A stretch of DNA of 64,000 bases from DASWJZ01 sp964440525 (lineage in GTDB: Bacteria > Pseudomonadota > Alphaproteobacteria > Rhizobiales > Afifellaceae): assembly GCA_964440525.1 (NCBI GenBank), contig CAYTTC010000006.1, positions 1-64,000 on the forward strand, written 5' to 3'. A model generated the notes under the pieces. That model was not told where the DNA came from and made no database searches. It worked only from the letters and a program-made list of their open reading frames with translations. Numbering within the stretch: the stretch's first letter is position 1; each line of letters opens with the position of its first letter. Below are positions 54,157 through 61,848 of this stretch, piece after piece. Position numbers and translations under genes: made by a program.

Positions 54157-55335
54157 TCAAGGCGCCGCTAGGCGGGGATCGGTGGGGGTATCGCGGATTT
54201 GACCGCTCCTTGTCCTCACCTCGCCGATAATTCGAGCGTCAACCTCATCGCGGTCCCAAGGTCGAGCGCCGGCTTCCGCCAGCACGTAAGCTGGAACGTC
54301 CTTGGTCGGAAGAATGTCCACTACGTTCAACCAGAGTGGCGGTTCGGATACAAATGGATTGGGGGTGGGTCCAGCGACCCGCTCACTAGTGTCGAAGGCC
54401 CAGACGTCTTCTGAAAGATTGTCCGAGTAGAAGATCTCCGACCCCTCATTGAGGCCAGCGCTGAGCGCATGCAGACGCTTAGTGGTCGGGCTACTTGGCC
54501 CGCCCATGACGTAGTTACTGACGATGGACGCTCGGGTCGGCCCGCTTAGCTCATGTGGATAGAAGTGAACTCCAAACGAGCCCGGATCATAAATGAGATT
54601 GTTGACCACCAGCGCCTCCGCGCCGCCGTGGACCACTGGATTGCGACCGTTATTGTGGGCAAATAGATTGGCCTGAATCAGCACGTTCCGCGTTTCTTGA
54701 CTGACCATCAGCCCCATCGAATGAGCACCCTTCGGATGGATGGAATTCCTCAGTGCCTCCGCCAGAATTGAGCGACGGACAACAATGTCGTGCGAGTTTT
54801 TGCCGGTTATCGACACGAGTTCGTCGATCGACCAGCTGACCGAGCAATTCTCGACCAGAACGTTGTACCCGGGATCGCTGCCATCCTCCGCTCCAGCAAT
54901 GATGATACCGTCGCGGTTCTCCGGAGGGTACCCAGTCGGCAGAGCGCCGACGCGCACGCGAATGTGGCGCAAGATTACGTCATGACTGCGAATACGGACC
55001 CTGTCTCCCATCAGCGTGATGCCCGGTGAAGGTGCCGTTTCCCCTGCGACAGTCAGGAACGGATTGGATATCCCCAAAGTACTTTGGAGCCAGATCTCTC
55101 CGGCAACTTTGAACACGATTTTACGCCGGCCTGCTGATCCTATCGCCGCGCGCAACGACCCCACGCCACTGTCTGCCAGCGTTGTAACTTCTATTATACG
55201 ACCAGGTTCACCGCCCGATGTGGGCCACACGCCGGCGCTAGCAGATACGCCACCTGACGTGACAGCCGCGAGAAGTAATCCGACCGCGAAACTTCGCGAC
55301 AGCAGAGACCAGACCGGGAAGGCACATATCTTCAT
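54157..55335 (-). CDS. Secreted pectate-lyase-like right-handed beta-helix protein
   Basis: The 392-aa exported protein has an N-terminal signal peptide (hydrophobic LLAAVTSGGVSASA) and then a parallel beta-helix with polysaccharide-lyase family 1-like sequence: GSLRAAIGSAGRRKIVFKVAG, RIRSHDVILRHIRVRVG, DGIIIAGA, NCSVSWSIDELVSITG and NNGRNPVVHGG. Such enzymes cleave uronate-containing chains. With the uronate genes next door it may trim or release the locus' own polysaccharide. It is divergent from the collagen-like gene and convergent with the dehydrogenase gene. Confidence 0.85.
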   Translation of the reverse strand: MKICAFPVWSLLSRSFAVGLLLAAVTSGGVSASAGVWPTSGGEPGRIIEVTTLADSGVGSLRAAIGSAGRRKIVFKVAGEIWLQSTLGISNPFLTVAGETAPSPGITLMGDRVRIRSHDVILRHIRVRVGALPTGYPPENRDGIIIAGAEDGSDPGYNVLVENCSVSWSIDELVSITGKNSHDIVVRRSILAEALRNSIHPKGAHSMGLMVSQETRNVLIQANLFAHNNGRNPVVHGGAEALVVNNLIYDPGSFGVHFYPHELSGPTRASIVSNYVMGGPSSPTTKRLHALSAGLNEGSEIFYSDNLSEDVWAFDTSERVAGPTPNPFVSEPPLWLNVVDILPTKDVPAYVLAEAGARPWDRDEVDARIIGEVRTRSGQIRDTPTDPRLAAP

Positions 55336-55865
55336 AATGGTCTAAATCCTTTCATATTCAGCTTCGACGTGGCTCCGATCGAGCGATCCCGGTCACAGTC
55401 ACTGTTCTTCAAGCCCGCGAAAAAGAAGCTATACCGTCGATACCTCATCAGATTGGAGCCGATCACCCCTTATCAGATGCCGCCAACTATCATTCCTTTC
55501 TCGAATCAATCGTAAACATGCGTGATCCGAAGTCACGCCCGCTGACATGACACTAGCCCGCTTGCGACGTGAAGCCTCATGCCACCGCTCAACGGCAGCG
55601 GAAGCCAAGACTGGGGCTGGGCCGGTGTGGGACCAGAGGCGGCCAGGCATTTTCGACTAGGTAAACCATTCTCGTCCGCTGGCTTGTTACAGCGTGCGCG
55701 AAAGCCGATGTCTCTGAGACCAACCCTTATACTTAACAAATTCTGATAGTTTTCGGCGAATAGAGCCCACCCGCCGTAGATTAAATGCTAACTCTCTCCA
55801 ATAACAGTTGGCTTACTAGAAACATTCTATGGAACTATTCTACGTAGAATCACTATCTCAATGCA
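55336..55865. other. AT-rich divergent intergenic region
   Basis: These 530 bases lie between the lyase (minus) and the collagen-like gene (plus). The last 150 bases are clearly AT-rich compared with the rest of the window. They carry the palindrome listed separately. No ORF is convincing. Confidence 0.55.
55837..55850. promoter_or_regulatory. Perfect 14-bp palindrome, candidate operator
   Basis: ATTCTACGTAGAAT is fully self-complementary and ends 15 bases before the GTG start of the collagen-like gene, in an AT-rich stretch. Its symmetry and place fit a dimeric repressor site overlapping the promoter or leader. No protein can be assigned to it from sequence. Confidence 0.5.
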
Positions 55866-57323
55866 GTGTCAACAATAGGTGGTCGCGTGTTCGCTTTCTT
55901 GCGCGTCGTGGTTTCGGTCTCTCTTTGGTGCTGGGCGACTCCGGGATTTTCCGCCACGCCCATACCGGGGATGACCATCAATGTAGTTACGCTCGCCGCA
56001 GGACGGCTGGTGATCACGGGTACTGCGGCTTCCGCTGGGCAGGTCATCTCCATCAAGACAACGAACTTCAAGGCGACCGCAAACTCGCAAAAGCGGTTCA
56101 GCTTCAACGTCGATTTCCGCACGCCGGATTGCCGGGTCTATCTCGCGACGAAGACCGACTGGGTAGGCCTGGCGATCGCCAACTGCGGCCCGGTCGGAAC
56201 TGTAAACCGCGGCTTCTGGTCGGCGGCGCTTGCCTACGTGCGGAACGACATGGTGTCGTCCGATGGCGCAACCTGGATTGCACGCCGGGCAAACAAGAAC
56301 AAGAAACCGGGTCTTCCGACAACGACGACCGACTGGCAGGCCCTCGCCGCGCGAGGCGCACAAGGAGTGCCTGGCCCGAAGGGTTTGACCGGCCCCGCCG
56401 GCCCCCAGGGCGCGCAAGGTTTGACCGGCCCCGCTGGTGCTGGCGGCCCGCCAGGACCGCAAGGTTCGACCGGCCTTGCCGGCGCTGCTGGCCCCTCGGG
56501 CCCCCAAGGTTCGGCTGGGCCGGCCGGCCTCACTCCGCGCGGCGCGTGGGATGATACGGTGCGCTACGACGCGAACGACCTAGTGCTACATCAAGGCTCA
56601 ACGTGGCGGGCGTTGGTCCCAAATGAACTCGCACCCCCTGATCTGAACGTTAGCGAATGGCAACTCTTCGCCCAGCGTGGTCTACAGGGTCAGGCGGGCG
56701 GGCCGCCTGGTCCCATGGGCCCGCAGGGCGCGGCCGGCCCTGTTGGTCCGGCAGGTCCGCAGGGGCTCTCCGGCACGGATGGTGCGCAGGGCCCGCAGGG
56801 CGATCCAGGTCCGGCAGGCTCGCAAGGGCTTCCGGGCGCGGAGGGCGCGGATGGCGCGCAGGGTCCGGTAGGACCACAAGGTCCGCAAGGCGATCCAGGT
56901 CCGGCAGGTCCGCAGGGGCTTTCCGGCGCGAATGGCGCGCAAGGTCTGCAGGGCAATCAGGGACCAGCCGGTCCGTCAGGAGCCCAAGGGCCGGCTGGCC
57001 CCGCCGGGCCTGTCGGCGAATCAGCCAATATCGTAAAGCGATCCAAATCATGCACGTCAGTCCCTGATTATAGTTTTGACCAAACTAGTAACCGCTATTG
57101 CGTCGTATCCTGCAATGTTGATGAAATCGGACTGTTTACCTGGTGGGAATGGATAGACGTATCTAACGGAGAACGAGTAGCTGGGTATTCCTCCACAGTA
57201 CAAATGTACACTCCGTCCGTTCCGGAGTTAGCCGATCGATACGGTTTTGCAGCGTATGTCGGGCTGAATGAATACATGTCCACAAGAGAAATGAATCTAT
57301 TTCTATTCTGTACGCCCAGATAG
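55866..57323 (+). CDS. Secreted collagen-like protein with two CBM5/12-like modules
   Basis: The 485-aa exported protein has a signal peptide (residues 1-29, cleaving after GFSA). Residues 117-163 and 227-272 are two modules with the W/Y-x-ND-x-V-x-G-x-W pattern of chitin-binding CBM5/12 (RNDMVSSDGATWIA and ANDLVLHQGSTWRA). Each is followed by Gly-X-Y collagen repeats, at about 164-222 and 272-385. The C-terminal 100 residues are a Cys-containing domain with no family I recognise. It may form trimeric surface fibres that bind polysaccharide. GTG 55866 is the start that keeps the signal peptide. It is followed at once by IS remnants. Confidence 0.85.
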   Translation: MSTIGGRVFAFLRVVVSVSLWCWATPGFSATPIPGMTINVVTLAAGRLVITGTAASAGQVISIKTTNFKATANSQKRFSFNVDFRTPDCRVYLATKTDWVGLAIANCGPVGTVNRGFWSAALAYVRNDMVSSDGATWIARRANKNKKPGLPTTTTDWQALAARGAQGVPGPKGLTGPAGPQGAQGLTGPAGAGGPPGPQGSTGLAGAAGPSGPQGSAGPAGLTPRGAWDDTVRYDANDLVLHQGSTWRALVPNELAPPDLNVSEWQLFAQRGLQGQAGGPPGPMGPQGAAGPVGPAGPQGLSGTDGAQGPQGDPGPAGSQGLPGAEGADGAQGPVGPQGPQGDPGPAGPQGLSGANGAQGLQGNQGPAGPSGAQGPAGPAGPVGESANIVKRSKSCTSVPDYSFDQTSNRYCVVSCNVDEIGLFTWWEWIDVSNGERVAGYSSTVQMYTPSVPELADRYGFAAYVGLNEYMSTREMNLFLFCTPR

Positions 57324-57430
57324 ATTTGGTTGCGATGGAACCGCGATCTCGCGACACGCGCGCCTGCTGCGCGGGCAGGCATTTCTAAGAGTAGCTACGA
57401 TGATCGGGCCGGCCACGCTGTGCAAACCGA

Positions 57431-58049
57431 AAGGCCAAGTACGGCGGCCTGCACGTGTCGGAGGCCAAGCGGCTGACGACGCTGGAGGACGAGAACCGGC
57501 AGCTGAAGAAGCTGCTGCCGGAATCCATGCCCGCCAACGCCGCGCTGAAGAACCTCCGTGCAAAAGAAAATGGTAGGGCCCACCGCCAAGACAAAGGCGT
57601 CGCTCATCTGCGGAACGGGCTGGAGATGAGCGAGCGTCGGGGCCTGCACCATCATTGCCCCGACCGCAAGATGATCCGGCATCGCTCGTGCAGGCCGCCG
57701 GATGTCGAGCTGCGTGTCGGTCTGCGCTATCTTGCTATTCAGCGCCGCAAGTTCGGCTACCATCCTGGTGCGGCGTGAAAACGAGCCCTGGCATCAACCG
57801 CATCGACCGTCTCGATCGGAAAGAAGGGCTGACGGTCCAAAGCGCAGGGCACGACGTAGAGACGTCGGAACACTTACGCCGATCCCGGTCGAAGCGAATC
57901 TCAATGCGCGCTGGTCACTCGACTTCATCCTCGATCAGTTTGCCCTCGGCCGACGCTTCCGCATCCTCAATATCATCGGCGATGCGACGCGCGAATGCCT
58001 GGCGGCGATCCACGACACATCAATCTCGGGCAAGAGGGTCGGCACTTGA
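57431..58049 (+). pseudogene. IS3-family transposase remnant (OrfA end and OrfB part)
   Basis: Several frames give the end of OrfA (KYGGLHVSEAKRLTTLEDEN, leucine-zipper region) and OrfB pieces (SERRGLHHHC, RWSLDFILDQFALGRRFRIL, TRECLAAIHDTSISG). This is the IS407-type group of the IS3 family. At least three frameshifts separate the pieces and the DDE catalytic end is missing, so it cannot move on its own. Confidence 0.85.
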
Positions 58050-58190
58050 GCCAACCCTGCGGCCTCGACCTGCCTGTGGCTTACCAACGTGGCGTTACGC
58101 TCGACTTCTTTCGGGCAAAGCCGACGGATAACGCCTTTATCGAGTCCTTTAACGGCAAGTTCCGGGTGGAGTGACTAACGCCCACTGGTT
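58050..58190 (+). pseudogene. Third IS3-family transposase fragment
   Basis: The frame gives GVTLDFFRAKPTDNAFIES and FNGKFRVE, then TNAHWFM after one frame change. This is the integrase-core end of another IS3-group element. It abuts the UppS fragment. Confidence 0.75.
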
Positions 58191-58207
58191 CATGAGAACA
58201 GACGGGC

Positions 58208-58458
58208 GCTACGCTGGCCGAGGCGGCGCGTGATCTCACTCCCGGTAGCATCGGGCGGCATCTCTATCTTTCCGGCCTGCCCGACCCTGATTTGATCATC
58301 CGCACCAGCGGTGAAATCCGGCTGTCGGGATTCCTGCTGTGGCAGAGCGTTTACTCGGAGTGCTATTTTTCCGACGTAACTGGCCTGCGTTTCGCAAAAT
58401 AGATTTTCTTCGTGCGATCCGGGCGTTCCAAGAGCGTCAGCGGCGATATGGATTCTGA
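58208..58458 (+). pseudogene. C-terminal fragment of undecaprenyl diphosphate synthase (UppS)
   Basis: The frame from 58208 reads ATLAEAARDLTP, then RHLYLSGLPDPDLIIRTSGE and IRLSGFLLWQSVYSECYFSD, a typical UppS C-terminal half. In the +1 frame it continues NWPAFRKIDFLRAIRAFQER to QRRYGF and TGA at 58458. One lost base explains the switch, near 58371. The N-terminal half with the catalytic Asp is absent. UppS makes the lipid carrier used in polysaccharide assembly; this copy is dead and a functional one must be elsewhere. Confidence 0.85.
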
Positions 58459-58518
58459 AGCAGCGGCGGTGTTCGCACCGCCTACCGGCTCTCCAGGTGG
58501 AATGACCTCTCGATGCGC

Positions 58519-58737
58519 TTAGGTGACCGTTCCCAGGCCCCAAATTACTACTGCGAGCCAAGCGGTCACCACGAGAACGAGGAACGACGACCACACCGCA
58601 TAGCGAATTGGGTCGATTTCAATACGATACCGCGGCGCCTCTTGATCGAAGGATTCCGCGGCGACACCCTCAAGGCCTGAGGCGCTGGCGGTTTCCAACG
58701 ATCCAACGGCTTCGGATGAAGGGGAGGTGGTGCTCAT
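58519..58737 (-). CDS. Hypothetical 72-aa single-span membrane protein
   Basis: From ATG 58737 the product has a polar Ser/Glu-rich N-terminus and one C-terminal membrane segment (AVWSSFLVLVVTAWLAVVIW). The composition is protein-like and unlike a shadow frame. I do not recognise a family. It lies alone between remnants, so it may be a survivor of a lost gene set. Confidence 0.5.
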   Translation of the reverse strand: MSTTSPSSEAVGSLETASASGLEGVAAESFDQEAPRYRIEIDPIRYAVWSSFLVLVVTAWLAVVIWGLGTVT

Positions 58738-58967
58738 CGAAGAAATACATAATAAGAATTCCGAGATTTAACATTCAATTTGAGCCGTCCGGTTAACTCA
58801 GCGTGAAATGACGTCTCGATCAGGCTCTTACCCCGGGGGAATGGCGCCGGATTTGGCTAGACGCACGCGGCAGACTTCAGCGCGACAAGCCATTCGTGGC
58901 TGCAGGTTGTCAAACGTGCCTCAGCGTCCGCGTTTCATGGAAAGCAGCTGTAATAGATGTGCCTCAC

Positions 58968-59893
58968 TCACGCGGCTCCGCTAAATTTAAGCCTGCTCGT
59001 ACTACGCCGGGGCAGCCGCTTCTGGAAGATCCTTCCGGGCGTCAACTCTTCGTAGTCAAGGCTAGCAATCTTGCGTCGCAGCTCGCTAAGATCGGGAGAT
59101 ACGTGCATGAATTCCTTGCGGTGATCGAGGATATCGGCCTCCAAAATACCGCCTGCCCTAACAGCCTCGTGAAGAACGTTGAAATGCGAGAGCGGATCAT
59201 AAACATGCTCAAAAAAATCGATGGCGAAGCAAACGTCGCAGGCAGGGAGTTGAGGAATCGGATTGGCGTCAGTGCATTCCAAGAACGTCGTCGGAATTCC
59301 AGAACCCGCCCCAGCCACAACAAGAAGTCCCTGCGCAGCGTCGCTATATCTATCAAGAACAGCCTTACGTCGATGCCGCGTGCCTTCAAGTATTCTGCTA
59401 GCGTCCTCGACCTCTGGGCGAGACCGCAACCATAGTCCACAATCGTGACGCTCGCTCGCTGAAGGAACGGCCGAATGACCGGATCTGCGTCGCTCCATTT
59501 GGGCTCCGGATAAGACAGCATCCTCAGAAAATGCAGATGCCCATGGAAGCGATAGGCGTCGTAAAGATTGTCGGTCAGGGAGTCCCCAAAGAACACCTGA
59601 AACGTCTCGTGAGAAAGCATGCAAAACTGACGATATTCGGGGCTGCCGTGATTGCCCCCTACCGCCTGAAGCGATGCCTCGTACCTGCGCCTGCTCTCCT
59701 CAACGGGGATTCCTAGTCGTTCAGCGTTCCAGCGAAGAAAGCTCTGCTGCGTGGTGGTGAGAATTCCGCCAACGGGCACCGACTCCCGTAACCACGGCAA
59801 TTTTGCAGCTAGGCGACGCGCGCGGCGTCGAAAACTCGTCCCCAAAAACCTCTCCCCTGGGTTAGCCAATTCCACCGTAGGGAGAACCCGCAA
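58968..59893 (-). pseudogene. SAM methyltransferase broken by one frameshift
   Basis: The first frame (from ATG 59893) encodes an N-terminal region and SAM motif I VTIVDYGCGLAQRSRTL, then the strand VRLFLIDIATLRRDF. After about 59340-59290 the expected continuation is in another frame: SGIPTTFLECTDANPIPQLP, ACDVCFAIDFFEHVYDPL and LRAG-like VRAGGILEADILDH, ending at 58968. One base change restores a single protein of about 305 aa. The neighbouring phospho-sugar transferase gene is intact. Confidence 0.8.
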
Positions 59894-59988
59894 GATTGCA
59901 ATATCGGCTAGAACCTCACCATGCCCTGCCCAAGCGCTTGCATGAGAGGGACGACGTCGCTCCCGGGGATGAGCCTCTGAACGGCGAA

Positions 59989-61395
59989 CTAAAACGCGTT
60001 TCGATGCACCATCACCAGTGGCGTCATGAAAAGGATCTTTATGTCGAGCCAGATGGACCAGGAATTGATGTACTCCAAATCAGCCGAGACGCGCTTTTCG
60101 ATGTCCTGAAGTGTGTGGGTCGCGCCGCGGAAGCCGCGGATCTGCGCAAGGCCGGTAAGCCCAGGCTTCATCGCATGGCGTGTCCAATAGCCGTTCACAG
60201 CCTGCCAAAACAAAGCACCTTCGGCGGTGGACCCCAAAGCGTGCGGACGCGGCCCTACGAGGCTCATACTGCCTCTGAATACGTTCCATAGCTGCGGAAG
60301 CTCATCAAGGCTGGTTCGGCGCAGGAAGCGGCCGAGGGGCGTGGTGCGATCGTCATCGCGGGAAGCTGATTGCTCGCCATTTCGGTCGGCCGCGTCAACT
60401 CGCATGGTGCGCAGCTTGTAGCAGCGATACCTGCCATTCTTTCTTCCAACGCGATCTTGCATGAACAAGCAAGGACCAGGCGATTCCCATTTTATGAGAA
60501 TAGCAAGAAGCCCAACAAGCGGTACAACCACAGGGGCCAAGAAAATCACGCAGGCTAGATCAAGCGCCCGCTTCGCGACACGCTCGGGAAGCGAGAGCGG
60601 GCCGCGCGAGATCATGAGTGTCGGCGCGCCTGCCCAATGACCGATCCCAAACGGCACGATGTGTGCGAGCTGAGGTTCCAGCACTTCGGTATTGATGCCG
60701 GTCAGGCGCATGAAGGAAGCCCAGGCAATTCGCTCTTGGGAATTGGCAAATACCAGGAGCACGCGATCCGCATTGCGGAAGGTGCGGCAGACGAGATCGA
60801 GAAAGTCCGGATCTTCTGCCGATGGCGTCCAGTTCAAACGGCGGATATTGATCACTCGATCGGCAAACCGGCCGTGCTTGGGAGCTGTTTCATCGCCAAG
60901 CACGAACGTGCTGGGTTCGATCGCGTAACGCACGCGAGCCAGCCAGAGCGCGCCGAATGCGCGACCGAAGGCTAAAAAGAGCGGCCCCATAGCGAGCATG
61001 TAGCCCGTCTCAAGCCGCGAGACGCGGTTGCCCACATGCAAGGCAAATGCTGCCGTGAAGGCAAACCCGATTGCAGTCAAAAACGCTAGGTTCGCCCTGA
61101 GGCTTGACCGAGGCCCGCGTTTCAGTATGTCCAGCGAGTAAGCTTCGTATGTGACCGCAGCAAACAAATAGGCAGGCAACATCATCAGGAGGAGAACGTC
61201 GCTATCTCCGCTCGAAACGCTCCCGTAGCGGAGATATGCGGCTGCTGCCGAGGCTACCAAAAGGAGCGTCAGGTCAACTGCCACTGCGCCCAAGACAGCA
61301 AAAAGCCGCACCCACTCACGGCTTGCGAGAATGCCTTCTGAATATGGTTTGGGACGGAGTTGGTCGATCGATGGGAGACGAATTGAGGAACTCAA
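59989..61395 (-). CDS. Undecaprenyl-phosphate sugar phosphotransferase (WcaJ/ExoY type)
   Basis: This enzyme starts repeat-unit assembly by placing a sugar-1-phosphate on undecaprenyl phosphate. The 468-aa protein has about four N-terminal membrane segments, a cytoplasmic CoA-binding-like part, a further membrane segment near 280-300 and the C-terminal bacterial transferase domain with DRVGRKNGRYRCYKLRTM, LRRTSLDELPQLWNVFRGSM and SLVGPRP. Start is TTG 61395. It is the last polysaccharide gene before the tRNA and shows that at least one Wzy-type product is made here. Confidence 0.93.
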   Translation of the reverse strand: MSSSIRLPSIDQLRPKPYSEGILASREWVRLFAVLGAVAVDLTLLLVASAAAAYLRYGSVSSGDSDVLLLMMLPAYLFAAVTYEAYSLDILKRGPRSSLRANLAFLTAIGFAFTAAFALHVGNRVSRLETGYMLAMGPLFLAFGRAFGALWLARVRYAIEPSTFVLGDETAPKHGRFADRVINIRRLNWTPSAEDPDFLDLVCRTFRNADRVLLVFANSQERIAWASFMRLTGINTEVLEPQLAHIVPFGIGHWAGAPTLMISRGPLSLPERVAKRALDLACVIFLAPVVVPLVGLLAILIKWESPGPCLFMQDRVGRKNGRYRCYKLRTMRVDAADRNGEQSASRDDDRTTPLGRFLRRTSLDELPQLWNVFRGSMSLVGPRPHALGSTAEGALFWQAVNGYWTRHAMKPGLTGLAQIRGFRGATHTLQDIEKRVSADLEYINSWSIWLDIKILFMTPLVMVHRNAF

Positions 61396-61696
61396 CGCAC
61401 ACCCCCCGGGATACCCGACAATCAGCTTTGCGATTCTCGTGCCAGATACGTGGCAACACGATGACCATTCTGCGGAGCCCGAAAGAATCTTGCGCGAGGC
61501 ACTATGCCGGCTTCACTTTCCCGAGATGCCTGCGTCTATGCGAAAAACGAAGGGCAGCCATCCGCTAAGTCGCGCGTGCGGCGGCGCACATAAGCAGACA
61601 TCGTAGGCGGTGAGCGCGGTCGCCGCACACTGCCGAGGTTGCAGGAGCGGCCGGCTCGCTCTGCATCCGAGTGACCGGGCCGGAATGAACAAAGCC
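61396..61696. other. Boundary region between polysaccharide locus and housekeeping genes
   Basis: About 300 bases without a convincing gene. GC rises again towards the tRNA. It should contain the promoter of the phospho-sugar transferase gene. I see no direct repeat of the tRNA 3' end that would mark an integration site. Confidence 0.5.
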
Positions 61697-61772
61697 TGGT
61701 GCCGCATGCCGGACTCGAACCAGCGACCCTCGCATTACGAATGCGATGCTCTACCAACTGAGCTAATGCGGC
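61697..61772 (-). tRNA. tRNA-Thr (anticodon CGT)
   Basis: On the minus strand the 76 bases fold as a full cloverleaf: acceptor GCCGCAT pairing with ATGCGGC, D-arm GCTCAGTTGGTAGAGC, anticodon loop TTCGTAA (anticodon CGT, reading ACG), and T-arm with GGTTCGAGTCC. CCA is encoded at the 3' end. It marks the right edge of the polysaccharide locus. Confidence 0.97.
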
Positions 61773-61848
61773 TTTCTGCTGCTCCTTACTATCGGGCGCG
61801 TGAGCGGGCAAGGTTTCCGCCCCGGCGCGCATGAGCGACGGGCGACCC

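Noticed and set aside
61396..61800. tRNA-Thr integration site for a genomic island
   Set aside because: No integrase gene and no repeat of the tRNA 3' end at the other side of the locus within the window.
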